Source: Caballeronia terrestris (GTDB lineage: Bacteria > Pseudomonadota > Gammaproteobacteria > Burkholderiales > Burkholderiaceae). Taken from it: a DNA stretch of 64,000 nucleotides. The position numbers and the translations under genes were made by a program. Within the stretch, counting starts at the first letter, position 1. Every line of letters begins with the position of its first letter. The stretch is from the NCBI RefSeq assembly GCF_001544515.1, contig NZ_FCOL02000015.1, forward strand, positions 1 to 64,000. Reading direction: 5' to 3'. Below the pieces are notes generated by a model that was not told where the DNA came from, did no database searches, and worked only from the letters and a program-made list of their open reading frames with translations. Of the stretch, positions 17,257 through 25,746 are shown in pieces.

Positions 17257-18720
17257 ATGCAAACGCAACTCTTCATCGATGGCCGCTTCGTTCCCGCGCT
17301 GAGCGGCGAAACGCTCGCGAGCATCAACCCGCACGACAACTCGGTCATCGCACAGGTCTCGATGGCCGGGCGCGCCGATATCGATCGCGCGGTCGATGCC
17401 GCCAAGGCCGCCTTCCCGAAATGGAGCAACATGGCCGCAGCCGATCGCGGCAGGCTGCTGCTCAAACTCGCCGATGCGATCGAAGCGAACGCGGATGAAC
17501 TCGCGCGCCTCGAATCGCTCGACACGGGTCATCCGATCCGCGACACGCGCAACCTCGACGTGCCGCGCACGGCCGCGACGTTCCGCTACTTCGGCGGCAT
17601 GGCCGACAAGGTCGAAGGCTCGGTGATCCCTGTCGAAGCGGGCTTCCTGAACTACATGACGCGCGAGCCCGTCGGCATCGTCGGACAAGTGGTGCCGTGG
17701 AATTTTCCGCTGATGTTCACGAGCTGGAAGATGGCGCCCGCGCTCGCCGCTGGCAACTGTGTCGTGATGAAGCCAGCGGAACTCACGCCGCTCTCCAGTC
17801 TCGCCATCGCTGAGCTGATGGCTGAAGTGGGCTTTCCGCCGGGCGTCGTGAACGTGCTGCCGGGGCTCGGCTACGTGGCCGGTCAATACATCGCGGAGCA
17901 TCCGGAGATCAGCAAGGTCGCGTTCACGGGATCGACGGCCGTGGGCCGCAAGATCGTGCAGGCGTCGAGCGGCAACCTGAAGAAGGTGCAGCTAGAACTC
18001 GGCGGCAAGGGTGCGAATGTAGTCTTCAGCGACTCGAATCTTGATGCGGTCGTGCAAGGCTCCGCGTTCGGCATCTTCCATAACCAGGGGCAGGCGTGCA
18101 TCGCGGCGTCGCGGTTGATCGTGCATGAATCCGTCGCCGATGAACTGCTCGAACGTTTCACCTCGCTCGCGCGCTCGATCAAGATCGGCGATCCGCTCGA
18201 TCCTTCCACGGAGATGGGCCCGCTCACGTCGCAGATGCATCGCGACCGTGTGCTCTCGTATGTCGATGTCGCACGCGATCAAGGCGGATGCGTGCTGTCG
18301 GGCGGCAAGGCGCCCGCGAACGCTGCGCTTGCGAAAGGCTTCTATGTCGAACCGACGATCGTCTCCGCGAAACCGACCGACCGCGTTGCGCAGGAAGAAG
18401 TGTTCGGCCCGTTCGTCACCGTCAGCACGTTCAGCAGCGACGAGGAAGCGCTCGCCATCGCGAACGGCACCGAATACGGCCTCGGCGCGGGCTTGTGGAC
18501 GCGCGACCTGCAACGCGCGCATCTCTTTGCGCGGCAGTTGCGCAGCGGCATGGTGTGGATCAACTGCTACAAGCGCGTAAGTCCCGCATCTCCGTTCGGT
18601 GGTGTCGGCGCGAGCGGGTACGGCCGCGAGATGGGCTTCGAAGTAATGCGCGAATACACGCAACCGAAGTCGGTCTGGGTGAATGTCGACGCGAACATTC
18701 CGCCTTACTATCCGCGTTGA
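17257..18720 (+). CDS. hapE: 4-Hydroxymuconic semialdehyde dehydrogenase
   Basis: A 487-residue aldehyde dehydrogenase. The catalytic Cys281 is in NQGQACIAASR, the general base Glu247 is in LELGGKGAN, Asn149 is in VPWNFPL, and GSTAVG forms the NAD loop (about 226-230). In the hydroquinone pathway this enzyme oxidises 4-hydroxymuconic semialdehyde to maleylacetate. The sequence alone would allow other aldehydes; the assignment rests on its place between hapD and maleylacetate reductase. It is separated from hapD by 110 bp and followed by hapF after 4 bp. Confidence 0.88.
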   Translation: MQTQLFIDGRFVPALSGETLASINPHDNSVIAQVSMAGRADIDRAVDAAKAAFPKWSNMAAADRGRLLLKLADAIEANADELARLESLDTGHPIRDTRNLDVPRTAATFRYFGGMADKVEGSVIPVEAGFLNYMTREPVGIVGQVVPWNFPLMFTSWKMAPALAAGNCVVMKPAELTPLSSLAIAELMAEVGFPPGVVNVLPGLGYVAGQYIAEHPEISKVAFTGSTAVGRKIVQASSGNLKKVQLELGGKGANVVFSDSNLDAVVQGSAFGIFHNQGQACIAASRLIVHESVADELLERFTSLARSIKIGDPLDPSTEMGPLTSQMHRDRVLSYVDVARDQGGCVLSGGKAPANAALAKGFYVEPTIVSAKPTDRVAQEEVFGPFVTVSTFSSDEEALAIANGTEYGLGAGLWTRDLQRAHLFARQLRSGMVWINCYKRVSPASPFGGVGASGYGREMGFEVMREYTQPKSVWVNVDANIPPYYPR

Positions 18721-18724
18721 AATC

Positions 18725-19783
18725 ATGAACTCGTTCATCTATCAGGGCATGCCGTCGCGCGTGGTCTTCGGTGCGGGAAGCATAGAATATCTCGAGCGTG
18801 AAATCGATCTGCTCGGCGCGAAGCGCGCTATCGTGCTCTCGACGCCTCAGCAGCGCGAACAGGCTGAAGCACTCGCGGAACGGCTCGGCGCGCGCGTCGC
18901 GGGCGTGTTCGCAAAAGCGGTGATGCATGTGCCGATCGAGACCGCGCGCGAAGCACGCGAGTATGCGCAACGGGTCGGAGCCGATTGCGCCGTGGCGATC
19001 GGTGGAGGCTCCACGACCGGGCTCGGCAAGGCGATCGCGTTGACATCTTCGCTGCCGATTCTCGCCGTTCCTACCACATATGCCGGCTCCGAAATGACGC
19101 CGATCTACGGTCTCACGGAGGCGGGACTGAAGAAGACCGGTCGCGACATTCGCGTGCTGCCAAAGACCGTCATCTATGATCCGGCGCTGACGGTGTCGCT
19201 TCCTGCATCGCTGTCGGTCACGAGCGGCATCAACGCGATTGCGCACGCGGCCGAAGGGCTCTATGCGCAGGACGCGAATCCGGTCATCAGCCTGATGGCC
19301 GAGGAAGGGATTCGCGCGCTGGCTCAAGGCATCGGCAAAGTCGTCGAGCAACCCGACGACCTCGATGCACGCGGCGACTGTCTTTACGGCGCGTGGCTGT
19401 GCGGCGCGGTGCTCGGCAGTGTCGGTATGGCGCTGCATCACAAGCTGTGTCACACGCTCGGTGGCACGTTCAACCTGCCGCACGCCGAGACGCACACGAT
19501 CGTGCTGCCCCACGCGCTCGCCTACAACCGCGATGCAGCGCCGCAAGCGATGAAGCGCATCGCACGCGCACTAGGCACGACGGATGCCGCACAAGGCGCC
19601 TTCGATCTCGCGCGCAATAACGGCGCGCCCACCGCATTGAAAGATATCGGCTTCAAGGAAAACGACATCGACATCGCATTGGACATAGCGTTGAAGAACC
19701 CTTACTGGAACCCGCGTCCGCTGGAACGCGCGCCTTTGCGAGCCTTGCTCGAAGCCGCCTACGAAGGCCGCGCGCCAACCTGA
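18725..19783 (+). CDS. hapF: Maleylacetate reductase
   Basis: A 352-residue iron-containing alcohol dehydrogenase-superfamily protein of the short maleylacetate reductase type, which reduces maleylacetate to 3-oxoadipate with NAD(P)H. Visible motifs are FGAGSIEYL at the N-terminus, IGGGSTTGLGKAIAL (nucleotide binding), VPTTYAGSEMTPI and metal-region histidines in GMALHHKLCHTLGG and LPHAETHT. Start ATG 18725, 4 bp after hapE. 3-Oxoadipate would then need the general beta-ketoadipate enzymes (CoA transferase, thiolase), which are not in this window. Confidence 0.93.
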   Translation: MNSFIYQGMPSRVVFGAGSIEYLEREIDLLGAKRAIVLSTPQQREQAEALAERLGARVAGVFAKAVMHVPIETAREAREYAQRVGADCAVAIGGGSTTGLGKAIALTSSLPILAVPTTYAGSEMTPIYGLTEAGLKKTGRDIRVLPKTVIYDPALTVSLPASLSVTSGINAIAHAAEGLYAQDANPVISLMAEEGIRALAQGIGKVVEQPDDLDARGDCLYGAWLCGAVLGSVGMALHHKLCHTLGGTFNLPHAETHTIVLPHALAYNRDAAPQAMKRIARALGTTDAAQGAFDLARNNGAPTALKDIGFKENDIDIALDIALKNPYWNPRPLERAPLRALLEAAYEGRAPT

Positions 19784-19838
19784 CGCACAGCAAAAAAAAA
19801 GCTGGCGCAGAACCATAAATAGACTGAAGGAGACAACC

Positions 19839-21137
19839 ATGGACGATCGATCCATCGACGGCGCTCGCCGTCAATTCGTGAAGGCCGCAGCAAGCGCCGC
19901 GCTCGTTGGAAGCTCACCGATGCTCGCGCGCATCGCGAACGCCGCAGGTCCGCGCACGCTGAAAATTGGCTACGTATCGCCGCAAACTGGGCCGCTTGCG
20001 CCCTTCGGCGAAGCCGACCGCTTCACGATCCAGCAGATGCAGACTGCGTTGAAGAGCGGCATCACGATCGGCGGCAAGCAGTATCCCGTATCGATCCTCG
20101 TGAAGGACAGCCAGTCGAATCCGAACCGCGCGGGCGAAGTGGCGAATGACCTGATCCTCAAGGAGAAGGTCGACATCATGCTCGTCTCCGGCACGCCGGA
20201 AACCGCGAACCCGGTCAGCGACGCGTGCGAAGTGAACGAGATGCCCTGCGTATCGACTGTCGTTCCGTGGCAGCCGTGGTTCTTCGGCAGAAAAGGCGAT
20301 CCGAAGAAGGGTTTCAACTACACGTATCACTTCTTCTGGGGCCTCGAAGACGTGATCGCCGTCTACACCGGCATGTGGCAATCGGTGCAGACCAACAAGG
20401 CTGTCGGTGGCCTCTTCCCGAACGACGGCGACGGAAACGCATGGGGCGACAGCAAGCTCGGCTTCCCGCCGGTGCTCGCGCAAAAGGGCTTCACGCTGAA
20501 GGACCCGGGCCGTTTCCAGTCGATGACGCAGGATTTCTCTGCGCAGATTTCCGCGTTCAAGCAAGGCAGCTCGCAGATCGTGACGGGCGTCGTGATTCCG
20601 CCTGATGCAAAGAACTTTCTCGTGCAGGCGCGTCAGCAAGGTTTCAAGCCGAAGGTCATTTCGATCGGCAAGGCGCTCCTCTTTCCGACTTCCATCGAAG
20701 CGCTCGGCGATCTCGGCGATGGCCTCTCGACCGAAGTGTGGTGGTCGCCGTCGCATCCGTTCAAGTCTTCGTTGACGGGACAGTCCGCGCGGCAGCTTGC
20801 CGACGCGTACGAAACGGCCACGTCGAAGCAATGGACGCAGCCCATCGGTTTCGCGCACGCGCTCTTCGAAATCGCCGTCGATGCATTCAAGCGCACGAAA
20901 GACATCGACTCGAACGAAGCGATTCGCGATGCGGTCGCGACGACGAAACTCGATACCGTCGTCGGTCGCGTTGCCTGGGGCAGCGGTCCGGTGAAGAACG
21001 TCGCGAAGACGCCGCTCGTCGGAGGGCAGTGGCTCAAAACCGCTGCAGGACAGCCGCATCGCTTCGATCTCGCGATCGTGAACAATCAACTCGCTCCCAG
21101 CGTGCCGCTCTCCGGTCCGCTGAAGCTGATCGCATGA
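19839..21137 (+). CDS. ABC transporter substrate-binding protein, Leu/Ile/Val-type
   Basis: A 432-residue periplasmic type I binding protein (Peripla_BP_6/LivK-like). The N-terminus has a twin-arginine-like ARRQFVKAAASAALVGSS signal ending near AANAAG. The mature protein starts LKIGYVSPQTGPLAPFGEADR, the standard opening of this family. It is the first gene of a five-gene importer (binding protein, two ATPases, two permeases) between hapF and the intradiol dioxygenase gene. The likely ligand is the aromatic substrate of the pathway or a precursor, not an amino acid. Confidence 0.9.
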   Translation: MDDRSIDGARRQFVKAAASAALVGSSPMLARIANAAGPRTLKIGYVSPQTGPLAPFGEADRFTIQQMQTALKSGITIGGKQYPVSILVKDSQSNPNRAGEVANDLILKEKVDIMLVSGTPETANPVSDACEVNEMPCVSTVVPWQPWFFGRKGDPKKGFNYTYHFFWGLEDVIAVYTGMWQSVQTNKAVGGLFPNDGDGNAWGDSKLGFPPVLAQKGFTLKDPGRFQSMTQDFSAQISAFKQGSSQIVTGVVIPPDAKNFLVQARQQGFKPKVISIGKALLFPTSIEALGDLGDGLSTEVWWSPSHPFKSSLTGQSARQLADAYETATSKQWTQPIGFAHALFEIAVDAFKRTKDIDSNEAIRDAVATTKLDTVVGRVAWGSGPVKNVAKTPLVGGQWLKTAAGQPHRFDLAIVNNQLAPSVPLSGPLKLIA

Positions 21138-21153
21138 CGAGGGAGACAAAGCG

Positions 21154-21876
21154 ATGAGCAGCGTTCTGGCATTGTCGAACGTCTCGAAGAGTTACGGCGC
21201 GCTGAAGGTCACCGATGACATCAGCTTCGAGATCGAACGAGGCGAGACCTACGGCATCCTCGGCCCCAACGGCGCGGGCAAGACGACCCTCTTCAACCTC
21301 GTGAGCGGGGACGTGCGCCCCGATGCGGGCACAATCCGCTTCGACGATAACGATATCGGCGCGCTCGCTCCGCACCGGCGCTGTGTCGCGGGGATCGGGC
21401 GTTCGTATCAGGTGCCGCGTCCGTTCGGCGGTATGACAGTGTTCGAAAACCTTCTGGTCGGCGCGACGTTCGGCGGCGAGCTTGCCGAACACGCGGCCTA
21501 CGAGGTCTGCATCGACGTACTGGAGCGCACCGGTCTCAAGCGCCGCGCGAACCAGCTTGCGAGCACGCTCACGTTGCTCGACCGCAAGCGTCTGGAGCTA
21601 GCGCGAGCGTTGGCTACGCGTCCCAAGCTGCTGTTGCTCGATGAGATTGCAGGCGGTCTCACGGAGCCGGAGACGCATGAACTCGTCGATGAAATCAAGC
21701 GCGTGAAGGAGCATGGCGTGACGATCGTGTGGATCGAGCACGTCGTGCACGCGCTGCTTGCCGTTGCAGATAGATTGCTCGTCATTCACTTCGGCAAGCG
21801 CCTCGCGGAGGGATCGCCCGCTGCGGTGATGGACGATCCCGAAGTGAAGCGCGTCTATCTCGGTCTGGAGGCTTGA
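21154..21876 (+). CDS. ABC transporter ATPase, LivG-type
   Basis: 240 residues with Walker A GPNGAGKTTLFN (about 38-49), a Q-loop region (GIGRSYQVPRPFGGMTVFENLL), a degenerate signature region (STLTLLDRKRLELARALA) in place of LSGGQ, Walker B LLLLDEIAGGL and a switch His in WIEHVVHAL. This matches LivG/BraF-type ATPases, which carry an atypical signature. The stop overlaps the next ATPase start by 4 bp. It energises uptake with the LivF-type partner and the two permeases. Confidence 0.92.
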   Translation: MSSVLALSNVSKSYGALKVTDDISFEIERGETYGILGPNGAGKTTLFNLVSGDVRPDAGTIRFDDNDIGALAPHRRCVAGIGRSYQVPRPFGGMTVFENLLVGATFGGELAEHAAYEVCIDVLERTGLKRRANQLASTLTLLDRKRLELARALATRPKLLLLDEIAGGLTEPETHELVDEIKRVKEHGVTIVWIEHVVHALLAVADRLLVIHFGKRLAEGSPAAVMDDPEVKRVYLGLEA

Positions 21877-22586
21877 GCATGCCGGCGATTCTCGAAACAC
21901 GCGCGCTCAGCGCGTTTTATGGCGATTTTCAGGCGCTGTTCGGCATCGACGTGACCGTGAACAGCGGCGAAGTGATCGCGCTGATCGGTTCGAATGGCGC
22001 GGGCAAATCGACGTTCCTCAAGACGCTCGCAGGCTTGCTGCGCACGCGCCCCGAGCACGTGCTCTACAGGGGCGAAGCGATCGGCGGCATGCCAGCGGCG
22101 AGCATCGTCGGCAAGGGCATCGCGCTCGTGCCGGAAGGACGCAGGCTCTTTGCGAGCCTTTCCGTCGAAGAAAACCTGCTGCTCGGCGGGTACTGCGAGC
22201 GGCCGGGGCACTGGAATCTTCAGACCGTCTACGAGCTTTTTCCCGTGCTCAAGGAACGCAGACGCCATCAGGCGACGGCGCTCTCGGGCGGCCAGCAGCA
22301 GATGGTCGCGCTCGGCCGCGCGCTGATGAGCAACCCCGATCTGATCATGTGCGACGAGCTTTCGCTCGGGCTCGCGCCTGTCATCGTGCGCGAGATCTAC
22401 GCAGCCCTGCCTTCGATCGTGGCGGGCGGCATGAGCGCGATCGTCGTCGAGCAGGACGTGCAACTGGCGCGCAAGGTCTCGTCGCGTTTCTACTGCTTTC
22501 AAGAAGGACGTGTGTCGCTGTCGGGCGCCTCCGCCGACGTCTCCGACGAAGCGATCACGCAAGCCTATTTCGGAGTGACGTCATGA
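21873..22586 (+). CDS. ABC transporter ATPase, LivF-type
   Basis: 237 residues. Walker A GSNGAGKSTFLKTLAG (about 37-52), signature ATALSGGQQQMVALGRAL, Walker B LIMCDELSLGLAP and switch VVEQDV (Gln-Asp in place of the usual His, as in LivF proteins). Standard LivF length. It overlaps the upstream ATPase (ATGA) and its stop overlaps the LivH-type start, so all are translationally coupled. Confidence 0.92.
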   Translation: MSMPAILETRALSAFYGDFQALFGIDVTVNSGEVIALIGSNGAGKSTFLKTLAGLLRTRPEHVLYRGEAIGGMPAASIVGKGIALVPEGRRLFASLSVEENLLLGGYCERPGHWNLQTVYELFPVLKERRRHQATALSGGQQQMVALGRALMSNPDLIMCDELSLGLAPVIVREIYAALPSIVAGGMSAIVVEQDVQLARKVSSRFYCFQEGRVSLSGASADVSDEAITQAYFGVTS

Positions 22587-23449
22587 GTTCGATCGTCAAT
22601 ATAGTGTTGCAAGGCGTCCTGCTCGGTGCGCTGTATGCGCTCTTCGCGATGGGCCAGTCGCTCGTGTTCGGCGTGATGCGTCTGACCAATACCGCGCATG
22701 GCGACTTCATCGTGATGCTCGTGTTCGTGCTCTTCGCGCTGACGAGCTGGGCGCATGCACCGTTGTGGCTCGCTGTGCCGCTCTTGATCGTGATCGCATT
22801 CGGCTCGGGTTATGCCGTGCAGTTCGCGGTGCTCAATCGCGTGAGCGGACGCGATCCGTTGCCTTCGCTCGTCGTTACCTTCGGGATTTCGATCGTCATC
22901 CAGAACCTGCTGCAGGAAGTGTTCTCCGCTGACCCGCGTTCACTCGCAACAGGCGGCTTCGAATCGATGAGCTTTGCGTTGCCCGGCGGCATCGCGTTGG
23001 GGCTTCTGCCGCTCCTCACGCTCGCCGTCACGATCGCCGCGACGCTCGCGCTGCAATGGCTCTTCGGCCGCACACCGCTCGGCCGCGCGTTTCGTGCAAC
23101 CTCCGACGATCGCGAGATCGTGCAACTGATGGGCGTCTCCCCACGCCGCACGTTCGCCCTCGCGATGAGCATCGCGTTCGTGCTGATCGCGCTCGCTGCA
23201 ACGCTCTACGGCATGCGCGCCGCAGTCTCGCCGACCGATGGCCCCGCGCTGCTGCTCTACGCGTTCGAAGCCGTGATCATCGGCGGCATGGGTTCGTTCT
23301 GGGGCACGTTCGCGGGCGGCATCGCCCTCGGCATCGCGCAACAGATCGGCTTCTATTTCGACCCCGGCTGGGGTATCTGGCTCGGACACGTGCTGTTCCT
23401 CGCCGTGCTGACCGTGCGGCCGCAGGGCTTTTTCCCCAAGACCGCTTGA
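22583..23449 (+). CDS. ABC transporter permease, LivH-type
   Basis: 288 residues with about eight hydrophobic segments, starting IVNIVLQGVLLGALYALFAMGQSLVFGVMR, the characteristic LivH opening. RATSDDREIVQLMGVSPRR forms the cytoplasmic coupling loop seen in this family, and AFEAVIIGGMGSFWGTFAGG is the conserved C-terminal motif. The start ATG 22583 overlaps the upstream stop. It forms the membrane channel with the LivM-type permease. Confidence 0.92.
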   Translation: MSSIVNIVLQGVLLGALYALFAMGQSLVFGVMRLTNTAHGDFIVMLVFVLFALTSWAHAPLWLAVPLLIVIAFGSGYAVQFAVLNRVSGRDPLPSLVVTFGISIVIQNLLQEVFSADPRSLATGGFESMSFALPGGIALGLLPLLTLAVTIAATLALQWLFGRTPLGRAFRATSDDREIVQLMGVSPRRTFALAMSIAFVLIALAATLYGMRAAVSPTDGPALLLYAFEAVIIGGMGSFWGTFAGGIALGIAQQIGFYFDPGWGIWLGHVLFLAVLTVRPQGFFPKTA

Positions 23450-23470
23450 CGCTTTATCGAGGTGACAGAC

Positions 23471-24541
23471 ATGAACATGCGCGAACGAGGCTTCGAAGTC
23501 CGGCGTGCGACGCGCGCGAGCAGAGTGGCCGTGCTCGTCCTTTTGATCGCGGCCGTCGTCGTGGCGAGCCTGCCCTATTGGGCCGGTCGCGACACGCTGC
23601 GCGACTTCACGCAGATCGCGGCCTACCTGGTTTTTGCGCTGATGTGGAACCTGCTTGCGGGCTACGGCGGCATGGTGTCGATCGGGCAGCAGGCGTACTT
23701 CGGCATCGGCGGATACGCGATGCTGATCCTCGCCAACTATGGCGGCATCTCGCCGTTCATCGCGGTGCCGATGGGCGCCGCCATCGCGGCTTTGATCGCC
23801 GTGCCGGTGTCGCTCGTGGCGTTCCGTTTGGAAGGCGGTTACTTCGCGATCGGGACGTGGGTGATCGCCGAAGTCTTCAGGCTAACGGTTGCGAATGTAT
23901 CGTGGCTCGGCGGCGGATCGGGCACGAGTCTCACGGCGTTTCAGGGCGTGCCGCGCGTGTTGCGCGAATCGCTGACGCTATGGACGGCGCTCGCGATCGT
24001 CGCCGCGGCAATCGGTTTGCTCTATGTTTTCCTGCGTTCGAAACGCGGACTCGCGCTTACCGCGATGCGCGACAACGCGGTCGCTGCGAACAGCCAGGGC
24101 GTCGATGTGAAGCGTGCGCGGCTCGTGGTCTATCTGGTGTCGGCAGCGGGCACGGCGCTCGCGGGCGGTCTCTATTTCGTCGGCAATCTGCGCATCTCGC
24201 CGGACGCCGCGTTCTCAGTGAACTGGACCGCGTTCGCGATCTTCATCGTGATGATCGGTGGTCTTGGCACGCTCGAAGGCCCGATTATCGGCACGCTCGT
24301 TTTCTTCCTGCTTAATAAGTTCCTGTCGGACTTCGGCACGTGGTATCTCATCGGCTTGGGCGCGCTGGCGATCGTCGTCACGATGTTCTTTCCCCAAGGC
24401 ATCTGGGGGTACGTGTCGCGGCGTTTCGGCTGGCAGCTCTTCCCTGTTGCTCGGCACGTCGTGTTTATCGACAAGGCGCCGTCATCCTCTCGCGGCGAGG
24501 TCCACACGGCGCGCTCCGCTCCTTCCGCACCGCACTCCTGA
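23471..24541 (+). CDS. ABC transporter permease, LivM-type
   Basis: 356 residues. After a basic N-terminus and first membrane segment comes AYLVFALMWNLLAGYGGMVSIGQQAYFGIGGY, the LivM signature, then ALTAMRDNAVAANSQGVDVKRARL (coupling loop) and AIFIVMIGGLGTLEGPIIG. The ATG at 23471 follows GAGGTGA; an in-frame GTG nine bases earlier is less likely. The C-terminal 40 residues are hydrophilic and Ser/Ala-rich, which is unusual but has no clear meaning. Confidence 0.9.
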   Translation: MNMRERGFEVRRATRASRVAVLVLLIAAVVVASLPYWAGRDTLRDFTQIAAYLVFALMWNLLAGYGGMVSIGQQAYFGIGGYAMLILANYGGISPFIAVPMGAAIAALIAVPVSLVAFRLEGGYFAIGTWVIAEVFRLTVANVSWLGGGSGTSLTAFQGVPRVLRESLTLWTALAIVAAAIGLLYVFLRSKRGLALTAMRDNAVAANSQGVDVKRARLVVYLVSAAGTALAGGLYFVGNLRISPDAAFSVNWTAFAIFIVMIGGLGTLEGPIIGTLVFFLLNKFLSDFGTWYLIGLGALAIVVTMFFPQGIWGYVSRRFGWQLFPVARHVVFIDKAPSSSRGEVHTARSAPSAPHS

Positions 24542-24553
24542 GGCATCCGCACC

Positions 24554-25384
24554 ATGAAAGACCTGACCAATGACAACCTCACCAAAACCGTCATCGATGC
24601 GTTCAGCGGCTGCGCTGAACCGAGGACCAAGGAAATCATCACCGCGCTCGTGCGTCACCTGCACGACTTCGCGCGCGAAGTGCGATTGACGCACGACGAG
24701 TGGCGCCATGGCATCGAGTTTCTGACCGCGACGGGCAAGAAGTGCGACGGCATCCGGCAGGAGTTCATCCTGCTGTCGGACACGCTCGGCCTCTCGATCG
24801 TGCTCGATGCGATCAACCAGCGGCATGAAGAAGAATCGACGGAGAGCAGCCTGCTCGGGCCGTTCTATCGCGATGGCGTGAAGGAAGCGGAATTCGGCGC
24901 TGACATCGCGCAGACCGAGGGCGACCCTGCTCTCTTTCACGGACGCGTGGTGGATGTCGATGAAAATCCGGTCGCCGGGGCGCTGATCGAGGTCTGGCAG
25001 ACTGCCGCCAACGGCATGTACGAAGGACAAGACCCCGACCAGCCCGAGGGCAACCTGCGCGGCCGCTTCCATTCGAACGCAGCCGGCGAATACGCGTTCC
25101 GCTCGCTCAAGCCCACGAGCTATCCGATTCCCACCGACGGCCCCGTCGGCCGAATGCTTGTCGCGACGGGCCGCCATCCGATGCGGCCCGCTCATGTCCA
25201 CTTCCGGATTGCCGCGCCCGGCTACGAGACGCTCACGACCGCGTTGTTTTCATCCGACGATCCGTATGTCGATTCCGATGCGGTGTTCGGCGTGAAGTCG
25301 TCGCTTGTCGTCGACTATGTGCCGAAGGAATCTCACTTCGATGTCGAACGTGACTTCGTGCTGATCGCAGCGGAGGATTCGTGA
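24554..25384 (+). CDS. Intradiol ring-cleavage dioxygenase, hydroxyquinol 1,2-dioxygenase-like
   Basis: 276 residues. An N-terminal helical dioxygenase domain (to about 95) is followed by the catalytic beta domain starting LLGPFYRDG. The Fe(III) ligands of intradiol enzymes are visible: Y156 (NGMYEG), Y190 (PTSYPIP), H214 and H216 (RPAHVHF). Length and ligand spacing fit hydroxyquinol (benzene-1,2,4-triol) 1,2-dioxygenase, whose product maleylacetate is the substrate of HapF. It corresponds to HapG/PnpG of known hydroquinone clusters and would let the cell handle hydroxyquinol as a side or parallel substrate. Catechol specificity cannot be excluded. Confidence 0.9.
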   Translation: MKDLTNDNLTKTVIDAFSGCAEPRTKEIITALVRHLHDFAREVRLTHDEWRHGIEFLTATGKKCDGIRQEFILLSDTLGLSIVLDAINQRHEEESTESSLLGPFYRDGVKEAEFGADIAQTEGDPALFHGRVVDVDENPVAGALIEVWQTAANGMYEGQDPDQPEGNLRGRFHSNAAGEYAFRSLKPTSYPIPTDGPVGRMLVATGRHPMRPAHVHFRIAAPGYETLTTALFSSDDPYVDSDAVFGVKSSLVVDYVPKESHFDVERDFVLIAAEDS

Positions 25385-25746
25385 ACGATTCCACCGAACA
25401 CAACGCCCTTTGCGCACTCGATGACATTCCGGACGGCGGCGGTATGGAAGCGGCGTCCGCAGTCCTCGTCCTGCGTCGCGGCGACGACGCATGGGCCTAT
25501 CGCAACGTCTGCCCGCACTTCTCGATCCCGCTGAACTACGAGCCGAACACGTTCTGGGCATACGGCGGCGAACTCGTGATGTGCGCGCATCACAGCGCGA
25601 TGTTCCGCTTCGAGGACGGCGTCTGCATCGACGGACCTTGCCTGGGCGCACGCCTCACGCCGGTTGCGATCCGCATGGAGGACAGAAAAATATTCATCAA
25701 CGATGGGGGAGAGAAGCATGAGGAAGGAAGTACATGTTCACATTAG
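25381..25746 (+). CDS. Rieske-type [2Fe-2S] ferredoxin
   Basis: 121 residues. Cluster ligands are C44-x-H46 (NVCPHFS) and C68-x2-H71 (VMCAHHSA), the Rieske pattern with a 21-residue spacing. It starts with GTG 25381 overlapping the dioxygenase stop, so it is translationally coupled to it. There is no partner terminal oxygenase or ferredoxin reductase in the window. A role in reducing or re-activating an iron dioxygenase (as XylT does with a different ferredoxin type) is possible, as is service to a distant oxygenase. Residues 108-121 overlap the start of the porin gene. Confidence 0.88.
   Translation: MNDSTEHNALCALDDIPDGGGMEAASAVLVLRRGDDAWAYRNVCPHFSIPLNYEPNTFWAYGGELVMCAHHSAMFRFEDGVCIDGPCLGARLTPVAIRMEDRKIFINDGGEKHEEGSTCSH

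Noticed and set aside
17146..17257. A 110-bp gap between hapD and hapE as an independent promoter
   Set aside because: It contains a GC-rich dyad-like stretch but no clear promoter hexamers; more likely an intra-operon spacer.
19791..19801. A run of nine to ten A after hapF
   Set aside because: Non-coding and flanked by short GC complements; probably a weak attenuator or chance tract, not a phase-variable gene tract.
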